A stretch of 64,000 bases of DNA, from the NCBI RefSeq assembly GCF_901933205.1, contig NC_044578.1:13664501-13728500 (forward strand), in the 5' to 3' direction. This document shows positions 1 through 14,100 of the stretch, piece by piece. The translations under genes were made by a program, and so were the position numbers. The stretch is from Camarhynchus parvulus (Eukaryota > Chordata > Aves > Passeriformes > Thraupidae). Positions within the stretch are counted from its first letter, which is position 1. Every line of letters starts with the position of its first letter. The notes below the pieces were generated by a model. The model was not told the DNA's origin and searched no databases. It saw only the letters and a list, made by a program, of their open reading frames with translations.

Positions 1-527
1 ATTACAAATTTTCACTCAATATATAATGGAAAACATTGTGTAGAACATAAAAGGTGCTTCCACAAAGCTCTTATTCCCTACATTTAAATCTAATATAAAG
101 CTGAAATTTATAATTACATTCTCAGTAATTAGTAGCACAGTTTGGGAGAGGAAACTGATAGCAAGTGCAACAATGTAGGCATCAAATATCCAAATTATCT
201 TGCTGATGCCATCTTGCCTACTATTTTATACTAACTTAATGACACAGTATAACAAAAAAAACCTTCTTGAAATTGTTTAAATCGCAAACCTTTGACATTG
301 AATTAGTACAACTAAAACAAGCAAATCAACTGCTATGTGTAGTGCAAGCAGTTACATGCACCACATTTCCATAATTGGGGAAAACTTTTAAACTTGCAAA
401 ATACTTTCTTTCACAGTAAACTTGCTGAACATTTAACATATTATATTTTTAACAACACAAGAAATTCAGGGAGAGGAGAATGTGGGCTGCACATCACAAA
501 TTACTATCAAGCATGACATAACACTAC

Positions 528-541
528 AAAAAAAAAAAAAA
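528..541. repeat. A14 homopolymer
   Basis: Run of 14 adenines after 'cactac'. No retrocopy body or target-site duplication is apparent beside it. Confidence 0.9.
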
Positions 542-3500
542 CCACACTAACAGGGGGATGTCATAGGGTAGCCAGTAATGATCAAAGAGGGATAAACAGA
601 ACTCTGAATTTCAGTTGAAATTTTCAAATAACAAGTTACCTCCAAAGCTGCATACAACAGGGAGATACTTAGATCCAAAGGGTAATTTTGCCTAGGTGAG
701 GTTCATTCATTGTTCCTGGATGTGTTCATCCCTTTTGCACAAAATTCCTCTGTGCTGAGTAGTTGAGGACCGTATTTTTGTTATTCTCTGAAAAGCAATG
801 AGAAACAAAATAAAACCACAAGTTGAAACAACTTGAGTTTGCAGGGGATTTTGTGGGCACTTGAAATCTGAAACTGAACAAAAGACTAGAAAGAGTTCCA
901 GGAGGTTTGTACATATTCTTCCCAAAGTAATTCCAAATACTAGAATGGTGTAGAGTCAGGCCCGCAGTTGGGAAATAAAACTAAAGTAGTTGTTAAAGAC
1001 TTACACAAAGAGTTAGGCAGTAAGTCATACTCTACTAAACAAGTTCTTAGGGTCTAGAATGAATAATACAAATGAAAGATAATAGCTCCTTCACTTATAA
1101 CCATGCTACTTAGCCAGACAACTCTATGTCCCATTCACCTCAAAACACATAATTGGCTTTTCAGACCCCATCTATTTTGTCAAAATCTAGCTAAAGATTT
1201 TATTAATAGAAGATTTAGTTGTTAACTGTAAACACATCCACTGAATTTCAAAATATCTGTATAGCAAAAATTCAGAAATATTAGTTATTAATTTTCTATT
1301 TCTATTTAAATGACCATGGTCTTATGTGTAAAATGCAAAACCAAGTCACACTCCTGCAACAGTAGAAAGATTTTCTTTTAAGCAATTAATATCCATCTCA
1401 CATTGTGGATTCTCTTCATCACAAAATATTTAGTCGTGTAATAACATTAGTCACAAATTTAAGAGCTTACAAATGAAAAATTTTAAAAAGTAAAATTCCT
1501 ATCCTATTGGAAGAATGTAGATGAAAGGAAACTTCATTTATTTTTATTTTATGCTTGAAACTCACAAGTACTAAACAAGTCAAAGTTATATTCACAAGAA
1601 AATAATTTATTCATTTTATGCATTGTTTGCAAATATTACTATTATTAAATCTCTAAGTGACTTTTCCAACCCCTGGTAGGATTCCTGAAAATACTCAAGG
1701 AACTTCCACTGGAAATACTACTGGACTTTTCTATGTTGATTTGCTGAAATTAGAAAATGAAGTATTTTCTCTGTAATACTCCTTCTCCCCACATATCACT
1801 TCTGTGTATAGATGATATATGATCAGTATTTATTATTAATATTGTTATAAACATCTATTTCTAAGGTGTATTAACACACCTTTTTATAATCAATGGCTTT
1901 CAGAAATACAAAATGAACTACAACAAATAGAAGTGACATGCAAATAAAAAGTCATCCCATCTTGAGAAACAGATCCATACACAACTGACCAAATAATACA
2001 GATGCAAAGGAAATCTTTAGTTTTGTGCCCTCTTCTGGGAACACTACCCATCTCCCCCTGTAAGACAGAAACAGATCAGAATGCCCTGTGAAATCCCTCT
2101 TCATGCTCCCTATGACAGAACCATCTTCCTGTCCAATACAGGTTACCGTTTCAAAACATTCCCACCCTACATTATAGGACAACAGGTGAAATTTAACTAA
2201 ATTTAATTTCCATGCGTCGTAGGGACTGGGATCCATCAGCAAGATGTCAACTCTGCCTCTCAGTTAATGCATCAGCTGGGCACTTTTAGGAAGGCTCTAC
2301 GACTACTCAGAGAGGAAATAAGAATAGTGAATTTATTCCACTTTGCAGTGGTGAAAATAGCTGTGTGTGAGCGCAACAAAGGAGTGTGATCCAGGATCTG
2401 AAAGTCACAGAATAAACATCCAGGAGGAGTATCTGTTTTCTATTACACCACTTTGAATTGCTTTATTATAAAAGGCATTTTGATTTTGTCCAGGAACTTT
2501 TATATTGAACATAATAATTTATGTTTTGTTCAACATTTTCCCAAGAAAGCATCTGATCATGATTTGAACACATGAAGCACACAGAGATACCATTCCACTT
2601 AGTAAGTTGTTTCATGGTACAGTAAGTGCCATTTAACATTTGTCTCATTTCAGCTGCCAGTCCATCATTCTAACTGCACCTTTACAATGTTCTGCTTTTT
2701 CTGCACAGTGAGTGCCTTCTAAATTTCTTTTTTTTAAAGATTATACACATTAAGGTTTCTACAGCTCTTGTCATAGACATTATCTTCACTATTGGTATAA
2801 TCTTGGTAGTTCTGTATCATCTTTTACCTTTATGCATCTTTAAGTAACTGATTTCAAAACAGTATAGGAGTACTCTTCTAATGTCATTTTACAGAGATTA
2901 AAAAACTTCTGTATTTCCAGCTTGTATTCTTATGGATGACACAAGTCTCCTTATCACAACTCTGATCTAGGGGCTCACAATCAGGTGCTGACCTGCAGTA
3001 ACAACCTCCTCCACCAGAAGCCCCAGTTTTCAGACCACCATTCTCCATTCTCTCACCTTGCTCCTAACTAGAAATAGTAATGCACATTTGTTTTAGAGTA
3101 TTGCAATAGAAAATTACACAAAAGATTCCAGGTGACTGTCCTCATCCTGCTGCTTTCCCAATTTGTCAGTCTTTTAGCCATCATGTATTTCATCAGCAGT
3201 TGTAGCCCTAGGAAGCAAACACAGCTTGCGATTTGTTCCACTGAAAACTTATTCCGCCTTTCTGACTTAGGTATAGGAAAACCTGTCTATAAGCATAGTC
3301 AGATGGTCTTACTGGTTAAACCAATGCAAAGCCATGTGAAATTAGCCATCAAGCCTGGAAATAAAGTAGAGGCAGCAGTGAACTCTCATTTTTTATTTTT
3401 AATTAATAGGTGAGGAACACAAACACCTATTGGCTTTGTGGTTCTTGGGCATAGTCACATTAATAAAATTCTTTCATTTGGGAACCCACTAGGTTTTTCC

Positions 3501-5310
3501 TTCAGTACCTGGTATAAATTGCTCATTTTAACAGTGCACTTGTTTCACATTTGCTTTTGAGCCCATAATAATCACTTCCACCTCTGCATCCTACTTTTGT
3601 AAATAAAGCGGAAAAAGCAGTTTTCCTTGACTGAAAGAGAAGTTTTTCTCAGTAAATTTCTTTAGGCACATATAAGAAAATATCAACACTTCTGTCCATG
3701 CCCTGATTTTCTGTTGTATGCAGATTAGTTGTTTATTTAAACTAAATATCTGAAATATGATATGTAATTAAATGGCCTGTAACAATAACTTAACTTTGAA
3801 ATTCCTTTCTGAAGAAGTTAAGGAAATATTAAAAGAAAAAATGGGGGATGTCAAAGCCAGAGTAATTTTAAAATTCTAGTCTCAAATAAAGAGCAAATAA
3901 AGAGATGCAGAAGTTTCCACCATTTATATTTATGTAAAATATGTTCTCTAATATAAAAATTTTTACAAAATATGTTGTTCAATGGCTAGAAATACTGCAC
4001 AGTAACACTGCAATTTCACCAGATGTTTAGGTCAGTCAATGTGTGGGTTCCCAATGGGTCAATCTGCCATGCCTACCTTTTCCTCCTGCCCCTTGCCTTA
4101 TGTAAGCTCCACTGCATACGGCCATGACATCAGTACCATCATCTGAAAATTATTTTCTCTCCTTTTTGGCACAGTAACTTCTCTGACAGATCAGTGGGTA
4201 GTGATGTAGCCCACTCAGCAGTAACATAACCAGTACAGCAAACGTAGGGGAGCAGCAGGAGCATCTAGCTTAGAAAATGAGTGATTACTCCTTGGCAGTG
4301 TGGTCTCTGGTCAATAGGTAAGCTAAAGCTTACTGGGACACTGCATTTGTGGGGAAGGAAAAAAATTATCTTCTTTATTAAGAGAACAGCAAAGGTATCT
4401 CCTGAGTAACAAAAATGCAGGTGATTTCAAGAAGGAAGAGTAATTTCATTTAGACCCCCTTGTGGACTCCAAACAAATGAGGTTATAAAAACAAATACAC
4501 TTCACCATAAAGAATTTCCTCCAAGCAATGAACTGTAAAAGTGAGATTTGAAGAAAGATGTACTCACTTTACAAACTAAACAACACAATCCACCTTTGCA
4601 TGACACTGTCCCTGTCCCCATGGTCACCACTCTGCACTGTCATCCCACATGATAGCTACAGTGCCTACAAGACAAAGCCAATGCTGTCTTCTAGCCCCAG
4701 TGCATTATCAAAACCATACGCTTTGCCTTCATCCAAAACATCTTTCAGCTTCCTGTGTTTCCTCTAAACCTTATGAACAAGCACGAGCATCAAAACTCCA
4801 TTCTATTCCTGAATCTTACAAGAAAAGCAAAAAAAATTCTACCCTTGTCCCAGACAATCTGAGGACATACGGATAGAACCTTTACTCTTGGGACTAAAAT
4901 GTAGACTCCCTCACTGATCTGTACCACAAATTAATAACTAGTGTTCAGTCTCCTCCATCAAAATAGCCCATGACTACTTTTGCATCAACACTGTTGAAGA
5001 AACAAAACAAAGGCCGTAATGAAAAACCAATATATACCACACTCTAACACATTTCTTCAAACAAAAGGGTGAGAAAAAGACCCCAACACAATACATAAGC
5101 AAATATTCAAAGAACACATCTCCCTTGAAGAAAATACCAGTCACAACACATTCATCAGTCCAAAGGTGACATGTGCCCTTTCTGCAGTAAAACTATCCCT
5201 CACTGATCTAAAACACCTGGTTGTCACAAAAGGTACTGAAATTTAGACATAAAATTGTAAAATATGTAAGAACTGCATAAAGATCAAACTTTGAAATCAA
5301 TCTTCCCCAG

Positions 5311-5373
5311 ACTCTATTTGTTTCTGAAGAATGACTCACCAAATAGCATCAGAAATGGATAAACAAATAGAGT
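5311..5373. other. 13-bp perfect inverted repeat, 37-base loop
   Basis: actctatttgttt (5,311-5,323) and aaacaaatagagt (5,361-5,373) are perfect reverse complements. A competing inner pairing tttctg/cagaaa (5,321-5,326 with 5,350-5,355) overlaps the left arm. No coding context is seen. Confidence 0.75.
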
Positions 5374-6588
5374 TGAGGATCGAAGCAGAGAATTAGTATG
5401 TGTGTGTTGGGCAACTATAGGATCGCAGCAGGTTTGAGAGGAAGTCTACAAACACCTAAGTAAAATAGAAATTCCAACATGGTGTGTTCTGAACCACAGC
5501 TGCCCTAGCTTCCTTCAGAAAAACTTCATTTACTTTCCTTTTTAATGCCTCTGCTGGAAATGGTGAATAAACTGGTGCAAAGAAAGGCATGTCTGTGCAT
5601 TTCAGAATTTGCTGTAAATATGTCTAGTTTGGAAATCCAGCATGAAACGGTTTCTGATGCAACCAAAACATGTCAAGCCTAATCTTGCCACATTGTCAAC
5701 ATGCACAAACCATATCTTGCTCAAGTTTACATGGCTGATTTTATTAATTATTTTGTAAGCAGCCTACAAAATACCCTTGGTTGCAGAATTTGAGTCTATG
5801 CCTTTATAGAGTAAGAAACACCACAAGGACCACAACACAGGTTGTGTCACAGCTAAAACAAACTGAGCTGCAGTGCTAGAGAAGGATAAAATACCTACTT
5901 AAATTTAACAGGCAAAATTATTGACCACTACTTAATAAATAATAAATAATACTGGATTGGCATCACAAGAAATTAGCATAGCTCATGACTGACTTAGCAT
6001 AGCTGATTGTCACTTATGCACAACACCTCAGTCATTCTGGATCATTTTTTGACACAAAGAATTCAGTAAAAAATTATTTTCTTCATTACAAGGGTTTCGT
6101 TTCATAGGAAATTTTCTTTTACCCAATGAGTGACCTACTTTCAAGAGACTTTTGCCTCTTAATGTTTCAGTTATGTTTTCACCAAATTCAGTTATGTAAC
6201 ATCAAATTTCTCACTCAGATGTTTTAAAGGACTTCAGGAAAGCACTGCTAAAGAAACTTGCAGAGAAAAATATAGTTAATTTCTGGAATTCATTGAATGT
6301 GAAAGATGTTATTTATGAATATCAGACAGCATGAAATATCTAAGATACAATACTGCAACATAAATGACTAGTAAGTTCATCATAAATTCAAGCTAGCTAT
6401 TGACCATACAATTCCTCTTTGGCTCTGTAGCTAAGACTGCAAATAACATAATATTAGATATTAGAATGTTTTCATGTCATGGGCCTTGGTGATATAAAAG
6501 AGGAAAACAGTGAAGAATGAGTGCAGTGTGGTATCTTACAACTGTGTCATCGATTTCAAAACTACTCAAATTATCACTGCCCTAAAAT

Positions 6589-6602
6589 AAAAAAAAAAAA
6601 AA
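6589..6602. repeat. A14 homopolymer
   Basis: Run of 14 adenines preceded by 'cctaaaat' and followed by 'gagag'. Simple sequence only. Confidence 0.9.
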
Positions 6603-8004
6603 GAGAGTTAAGATGTTACAAAATTGTTAGAAAATGTTTGTACAGAGCACAGAGTTAATGAAATGTGGCACTTCCAGCATGCAGCTGAGGTATTTAACAA
6701 CATTAGCTGATATTTGAAAGTTTGCATGGCTCATAATAAGAGCTGGTGTTAAATTTGCCCAAAGTGTCACTGCAAAAACAAATAATTTTTCTTAGCATAA
6801 CATCTTCAGATGTGCACTGTCCAAAAGAGCATTGTTATTTATCAGTTACAATGAAAGACCATCAGATGATGTACATTCTAGCAGATTTGTGTTCCAGAGA
6901 CCATATAGTTCAGCTCAAAGGCATACTCTTCCACTAGTTACGTATTTATTACACAGTAATATTTCTTACACTGAAAGTTATCTATTTATCTGCAATTACT
7001 TTGCAGACACGCAAATTCAGGAATAAAATATGTGAATATATTACCTTCCTGTAAAATATGTGAATTCAAAAATATCACAAATATTAGGAAAAAGAAGATA
7101 TTTCTTCAGCTCCTTTTTTGCCCTCAAGATGAAACTTTCATGATGTTAAGCATCTTTGATTGTTTCAGACAGTTAGTGCAAATCATAGAATACAGATTAT
7201 GTTATTATTACAGTATACAGCTGGATGAAAATCCATATTCAAGGTTCAGTTATAGATGTGAGACATCCTCATCCTAGACATAAACACTCGAATCCCTTTC
7301 ACTGTTTCTAGGAATTACAATTCTTGGGAAAAAGCTCAACCATACAACAGTGTGACGTAACATAGCAAATAGAGTAAGAGGAGACATTTATTGAGATGCT
7401 GATTAGCAGAATGCTGTGTAGATTTTTCATAAACACTTTACCAGAATAACACAGTTATTAAGGTCAAAATCTTTGACAGATTGTGGTGTGACCAGTACAA
7501 AATGGGAATTAAGGGCCACCTTCTACATACAATTCTCCCAGAAGCTGTAGCCTATAAAGCCTGTAAATCCTTATTCAAAGCTAGAATATGTAGGTTACAA
7601 CATACAATTAGATCAATGTGCCTACAACACTCTTGCATTAAATTTATTCCCAAATGGCTCAAGATTCCTTGGGTAGTTTCAAGCTAAAAGTAGGATTCAA
7701 GTGAAAAGAACTACCATCAGTTTAAAGAAAATTCAATTGCTGACACAACTTAAATAGCCATTCTCTTCCTGAGCTACATATAAATACAGGAACTGAAAGA
7801 AAAGTTGCATCTAATTACAGCATTTTATTGAAATTTTTATCATCTGGAATCCATATGGGTCACAATGTCTTAATAAACAATAACACATTCTGTTTTGGTT
7901 TACTGAAAATTAACAGGGCATTTGGGAAAATATTATTATTGTAAAAGCCTGTTTCACATTTGTTTGGCAATACTAGAGCTATCTAAATAGAAAACAAGAG
8001 AACC

Positions 8005-8023
8005 TTTTTCTTTTTTTTTTTCC
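8005..8023. repeat. T-rich tract
   Basis: Thymine tract interrupted by one cytosine, followed by ccctctg. It could serve as a polypyrimidine tract, but no good AG acceptor with an open exon follows closely. Confidence 0.7.
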
Positions 8024-9697
8024 CTCTGTTGTTGCTATTAGGAGAAAACAATGCAGCTGGTAACATTAATATATCCTATATCCTCAACAAAGATGAAAGA
8101 GGTCAAAGCAAGTTGTAATGGGCTTAAGCACATGAAACAGACACACTGGATTGATTAACTTAGTATCCAGACTCCGCAAACCCATTTTTTTAAATATTCC
8201 ATGCTATAGACCAATAGGTCTGCAGAGTCTCAGGGCTTTGCATAAGGCAGTTTCCTTAATAGAGTCAGCCCTAAAGCAGAATGTAATGAAGGGCTGTTTC
8301 TGTTTTTTGCCTACCAGACTTGGAGGGAAGCTGGGAGAGGGGAGAGCAGACTGGACCATGGTACAGCAGCCAGCACAGCATCACACTGGCTACTCCGTGG
8401 TGAGCATGCTGGCAGCAACCTTATTATATAGCCCTGTTTTCAGAGATACACAATTAGAACTCCATTATACTAATATCTTCTTGGCAAAAATGTAGCAAAC
8501 AAGCCCTTTCCAAAAGGGATTTATATTTTAATTAGAGAAAAATCAGTTCAGCTGTCTTTTTGGAGAGTCAGAGGGGCTGGCTAAGGAAGACAAACAGAAC
8601 CAGATTTTTGGTGGTTTCTGTAGTTCTTTTGTTCTTCTTGAGGAATCAGTACCATGCCAATGTAACAACCATCCTGTAATAAGATCCATACCAAGCAATA
8701 AGGACTTCATTTGACAACTGATCAACGCTGTCTTTAAACATAGTTAACATTATTCCTCTGTAACTCTGTAATCCAGATCCCTGTCTTTCATCTCTTACAT
8801 TTAATAAAAATAACAAATAAAAAGCCTACATTCCTAAAACATGGATTTTTAGTTTTCTTGGCCCATTTAGGGTGTTCATACCTTTATTGCTCCCACCAGT
8901 GCTCTGGTCATCAGAGCATTGTAGATGCCAAAAGGCATGAAATGTCAGTAATCCTTTCCTTTAAAATCACACAATTCCTTAGTACTGGGCCATTAAAGTA
9001 CAGCTGATTGCACAATTGACCAATTAACCAGAGGATAACTCAAGAAAAAAGTGATATATAACATGTAGTGGTCCAGAAGGACAATGCCAGAATTTTTCTC
9101 ACATAGTACAGTACTGAACCTAACTTGACTCGGCTCTGCTCTTGAGACACTTCTCTTTATCCTGTAAGAGAAATTCATGGCTAGATGGATTTAAGAACTT
9201 CAGATAAATACTACCTTGTACACAGGACAAAAATAGTGCAAGAAAAATACAGGGAATGCAGCTTTCATTTTGATGTCATTTTACTGTGACTTATCCCTTG
9301 TCTAGAATACAACCTGCGCAGTACATCCACCTACACGTCCAGCTATTTAAAGACATTCTCTGAGACTATTAAGACCATCATGAAGGCACCTGAGAAACAT
9401 AACAACATTACACTGTTCAATTTGCAGCTTGCAAACAGGCTCCTCTTCCAAAGGCCAAATGGTCAGAGAAGTCCATTAATCATCAACACAGTAACACCAA
9501 AAAAATGAAAGGTTTTCAATAGAAACTTTTCAACAGCTATCAATTTTCACCACTCTTTTAAAAAATACTTCTTTAATGTCCTTCTGTAAAACAGCAATTT
9601 AGCAAAGAATTAACTTCTCTTTCAGAGAAAGCAATGCACATAGAAGAAAAAGGCACTGAGAGTAACAAGAAAGGAAATTTTCCTACAAAAGATGAAG

Positions 9698-9788
9698 TTT
9701 AATTGATGAATAGAGGAAAACATTGAAATTTAAAGATGAAACATTGAAATTTAATTGATGAATAGAGGAAAACATTGAAATTTAAAGA
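9698..9788. repeat. Local tandem duplication, period 52
   Basis: A 39-bp sequence beginning 'tttaattgatgaatagagga' and ending 'cattgaaatttaaaga' occurs identically at 9,698-9,736 and 9,750-9,788. The 13-base spacer contains 'acattgaaa', itself part of the unit, so the event looks like a nested slippage duplication. Identity of the copies implies a recent origin. Confidence 0.9.
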
Positions 9789-10459
9789 AACAACATAATG
9801 CATCTTCTCAGAAGTCCAACCACCACAACCTGAGTTCTCTATTCACTGCTGATAATTTGAAAGAAAAGGTGGGAGGGAAGGTGATATGCCTTGTAATCTT
9901 CTTCAGTAATATAAAGGTAACAGGAAAAATAAGGCAATAAAAACTCTTGTAGCCTAGTACTAAGGGAAAGCACCACCTTACTTTATTTACAAAATAGCTA
10001 AATATATTCATGGCAAAAGCTGACAAATTACAAGCAAAACTTTCAAAAATAAATGTTCATTAAAAAGTTTTAAGCTGGAGGGCTTTCTTTAATCCTTTTG
10101 TCATTTGAGCAATATGTGATCAAAGCCATTTCAGTTTCCCATTCCTCAAACATTAAGTAAATATGCGGGCTTAGAAAAGAAATTCATGTAATTCATAGCA
10201 GGACAGAAAGTAGTACTTGTTACAGAAAATAATTAAGGTTAGAGTATTAGAGGTGGGAATGAGGGGCACAGAGCCTGATTTTCTAAACAAAGACATGATT
10301 AATTTTTTTCAAAGACTGAAAAAAATTCCCCAAACCATTCCTCTCTGTGCATCCATATGTGCCAACTTTTCATCACATTAATTATTTTTATTTGCCAGCA
10401 TGTTTCCCATCTACTTAAGAATAAGCAGAGGGGAACTAATTAATCTGTTTGCTCTACAT

Positions 10460-11160
10460 TGATGCTGTTCTTTCTCCAGCCCACCTGAATAGTGCCACCA
10501 AAACTGTCCTGCTTCCCACAGGGGCTGAGGAGAGACCCTCTTCCTGCACCAGCAGCTGCTGGGCATCTGTCCAGCTGCACTTTGCACTCAGGGCCCTTAG
10601 TGGCCCTGACCAGCTGCCCTGAGCCTCCCCCACCACTGCTGCCCATGGACAGGGACCCCGCTGCAGAGCTGCCCCTGCCTGTCCACGGAGCCCGTGGCTC
10701 CTCACCGGTGCACTACCATCCCACCTTGACCTCGGGGCTGTCCCATCTCCACCACCTGCCTCACAGTCATGGGGCTGTGCCCAACCCTGGTTGCCCAGCT
10801 GAGACTCAGTCCTGACCCTGGCCTGCAGAATGGCTTCCCACCTTGCCTCCAGACCTGCCACCTCACCATGAACTTGCTGTTGGGCTTTGGGCTGTCCCTG
10901 GCCTGGATGGGGTGGTGGGACTGATCCTGGCTCCCTGGATGGGGTGGTGGGATGGATCCTGGCTGCCAGGCCCCAAGAGTCCCCTGGCTGCTCCAGGTCC
11001 AGGTCCCTCAGGCAGCTCAGGAACAGCCAGGGCTGGGCTCCAGGAGGAGCAGAGTGGCCTCTGCCCACAGCCCAGGCACCAGCCCAGCACAGGCAGGACT
11101 CAGTGTCCACTAGGACAACTATGAGTCCTTCTCACCACACAACCATGAAAGGAAGGGTGG
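10460..11160. other. GC-rich islet with sharp edges in AT-rich DNA
   Basis: About 700 bases are strongly GC-rich and C/G-skewed within flanks that are AT-rich; the change is abrupt on both sides. CpG occurs but is not dense, so it does not look like a classical CpG-island promoter. Several frames stay open here, including 218 codons on the minus strand (10,454-11,110) and about 100 codons in other frames. Their translations are rich in G, A, P, S, W and R, have no recognisable domain, and are open on both strands at once. That is what stop-codon scarcity in GC-rich DNA produces. Possible origins are a lineage-specific insertion (solo LTR or unclassified repeat), a biased-gene-conversion hotspot, or a retrocopied UTR. 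I cannot decide between them. A two-copy minisatellite lies inside. Confidence 0.6.
10902..10964. repeat. Two-copy 32-bp minisatellite in the GC islet
   Basis: The unit begins 'cctggatggggtggtgggac' and runs to 'gatcctggct'. Copy one is 10,902-10,932 and copy two is 10,934-10,964, giving a period of 32 with two mismatches in 31 positions. It sits in the middle of the GC-rich islet and probably arose there by slippage. Confidence 0.85.
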
Positions 11161-14100
11161 CTTTGACTGGGCGTTTGAGACTCCCTGACCAGAAAAGAAA
11201 ACATTAGGATAGGCTGAGCTGCAGCAGATCCTGAGACTGCTCCCATTCCACATTCAGTGCAAAACTTTGACTGTCAAAAACTTTCAATTGATGAAAATCC
11301 TACAGATTTGGGGAAAGGAGACCGTCCAACTACAGTTAGACTGAAGAAGTAACCAGAGAGGGGAGTGTCTAAAAGCAAACCCAGGAAGAGATTTTAAGAA
11401 TTAATCTGAATCGGATAAACAACTATTGGACCAAAGTGAGAGCAAAAACCCCAACTCACCAGTAGAAAAACCCAACTAGAACTTTAGCAGAAGCAATTTC
11501 AGTCAAAAAAAAAAGGGCCGGTCACCAAGATAGAAGAGACCCAAAATAGAACAAGTTTAAATTACCAGAGAGGTGCTCACAGCAGGAGTTGTGAACTTAA
11601 TGCTCAGTGAGTTTGGATAGTAACCTAGGACAGAAATAGCAGGATAACTGGGAATGTAGAAGGGGCTTCACTTATTGAGAACAAGAGAGCAGGCTACACC
11701 TACTTTATGATAGGGAATAATCCAAAATAAAGCAAGAAAATTGAGCAAGACTGAGGCAAGAGAGATCAGATGGTAAACCTGAATGCAATCTATGGCTGGA
11801 ATAAGATCTACAAATTAATGAATAAATTAAAAACAGAGAAATCTCAAACTTTGTGGTAAGGTGGAGAAAAATGCTGCAGAAATATTTAATGTCTGCCATC
11901 AACATAAAATATACAGACTAGTTACAGCCAGAATATTAAAAAAAAGCATCTTGTCAACTATAATTAAACGGCAATAAAGGTAACAATAGGCAAAGGGATA
12001 GTAAATCTGAGAAACAGCAAAAAGAAGAAAATAGAATTTCTTTTTAATTAGAATGGATTCATAGTGTCACCAAGTAACTTGTTCTTTAAACTTTTCCAGC
12101 CGTGCAATAATAAAGTGCAACACTAATAGATCTCTACTGTGCTTCAAGACTTTACTCTTCCTCGTCATCATTACAACCTGGGAGAGATCTTGAAACAGGC
12201 CATTATAGCTGAAGTATTTAGCCATGTTTTCCTTTAAGCCTTCCTTTTTGACACAAAAACCTACTTCCCCCAAATTCTAATGTAATCAGAATGTCTATTA
12301 CAGGCATATATTCTCCTTTGTGGCTGAAAAGACTGAGTGTTTTCTCGCTTTCAGCTTTTACAGATTCGTTCTTCCTTCTTATTTTCTCCCTGAAGCAATA
12401 TTAGCATTGTTTTCATTTCCTAGCCAGCCTACTCTTGAATTCTCAACACCTCCTTCTCAGGCAACACCTCACACTGTTGCATTCTACAATGCTGCAGCTT
12501 TAACCTATTTTCCTCCTTGGCAAAAGAAACACTGGAACTCTCTGGAGTACACTGATTCACAAATTTGCTGTGTGAATGACTTCCTGGGGTTCCTAATTAT
12601 GTATGTTGAAGAAGTCACTGACATCAGGGACCTGTGAGTCCCAGAGAAAACCAGACCAGTCACTTTTCAGCCCACAGGAAAATCCCCATGAAATCCCAAA
12701 ATAAGCAGCTCCGAGGAAAAGAACTTTTTCCTTTTTTTTAGCCTTGTTTTGTTGGTTGCTTGGTTTTGTTTCTGTTACTACAGAGATATGTAGTTTAGGT
12801 TGTTTGGTGAATACAGCTGAAAAATAAGATGAGAATTCAGCTGAATTGAGACTGACAATTTTCATAGTCCTCTATGAGTATTTTCAAAACAATCGCAGAG
12901 AAACATTAGGACATTGTGTACATATTCTGCATCAAAAGACCAACAGAAGGATAAATATTACTCATTTTGCAAGGAAAAATGTTGACCTCTTTTTCTTCAA
13001 TAAACTGAGTTCCTGTAATTTCATGGAAGCAATAGAGTATATGAACACTCAAAGACTCAAGAGCTCAAACTGCTACCATGAGTTATAACAATGAAGAAAA
13101 TTTTAAAGTAAACAAGCTACAATACAGCCAGTTCTGTTGGAGAAATACTGCAACAGCAGTTAATCTCCTGAAAAAGCTGCTAACTCTGAGACTAATGCAA
13201 ATGGCAAATTTGGGGACTTTCACACAGAATTTACTATAAAAAGCAGCCATGTCAGATGAATCTAAAATTACTGCCCAAGATCAATTTTTTTTTCCCAACA
13301 TCACCAAGGAAAACACAGGTTAAACTCATGCCTGTTCATGCAACACCTTTAGTAGTCTTGTGGCTTACTCCATTTTTCTTTGTAAGCAGATTAGATTTTC
13401 TGCTCCCAGATACACTGGTAGGGATCCTGCTTCATGCTATGAGAAGCTGGTAGGCCAAAGACAAACTTTCAAATCAGTTCCTGGACAAACTGCATTTCCT
13501 AGCTGTTCCTAAAGCCTTTGGAACCTCTGAATAATCTTCTTTGAGCAAAACAGCAGTCAGCACTTGTACCTCAAGGGCAACAAACTCTGTTAATGCACTC
13601 TTTCAAGTGACCTATTATAGCTTGAAATCTCAAATCACAGACCCTCTCCCTGAGTGGCTCACATTACTTTCAGCCTTTCAGGATCTAAGGGTGTGGCTTG
13701 GGGATCAATTTAAATTGATCTAACTGTGGACCACTGCCAGACAGAAAATCCTCTACTTATGCCTATCAGGTTATGCAATGAGCATAACTGAAATTAGTAG
13801 TCAGATCATTTCCCAGTCAAAGCTATGGCATGACAACAAAGAGAATGGCACTAGAGAAGAGGCAGAAATGTACAACTTGGCACATGCAGCCCAGACTTGA
13901 ATCTGCTTGAACTTCCCATCAAACAGCACCCTAGCCAGGGCATCTGGGAGGATTATTAACATGAGATGGAAAAAAACATACAATAAACACTAAAATCTGT
14001 GTGCCTCCTTCCCCAGAGGATCCTTAATGATTTCATAGAAGCTTTCAGCAAAACGATAGTACTATGAGCTGACAATACAGACCTGGCTTTCATTATATGC

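Larger units (their letters stand above)
1..9697. other. No gene seen; AT-rich intronic or intergenic DNA
   Basis: Apart from the homopolymers and the inverted repeat listed separately, I find no coding frame with protein-like character, RNA gene or recognisable element. Open frames of 60-114 codons (for example 8,151-8,495 plus and 1,952-2,242 minus) occur at chance level and have no domain or splice support. Confidence 0.6.

Noticed and set aside
10454..11110. 218-codon open frame on the minus strand
   Set aside because: It is the longest frame, but it lies in GC-rich DNA where stops are rare. Other frames on both strands are open over the same bases, composition is biased to G/A/P/S/W/R, and no domain or splice context is present.
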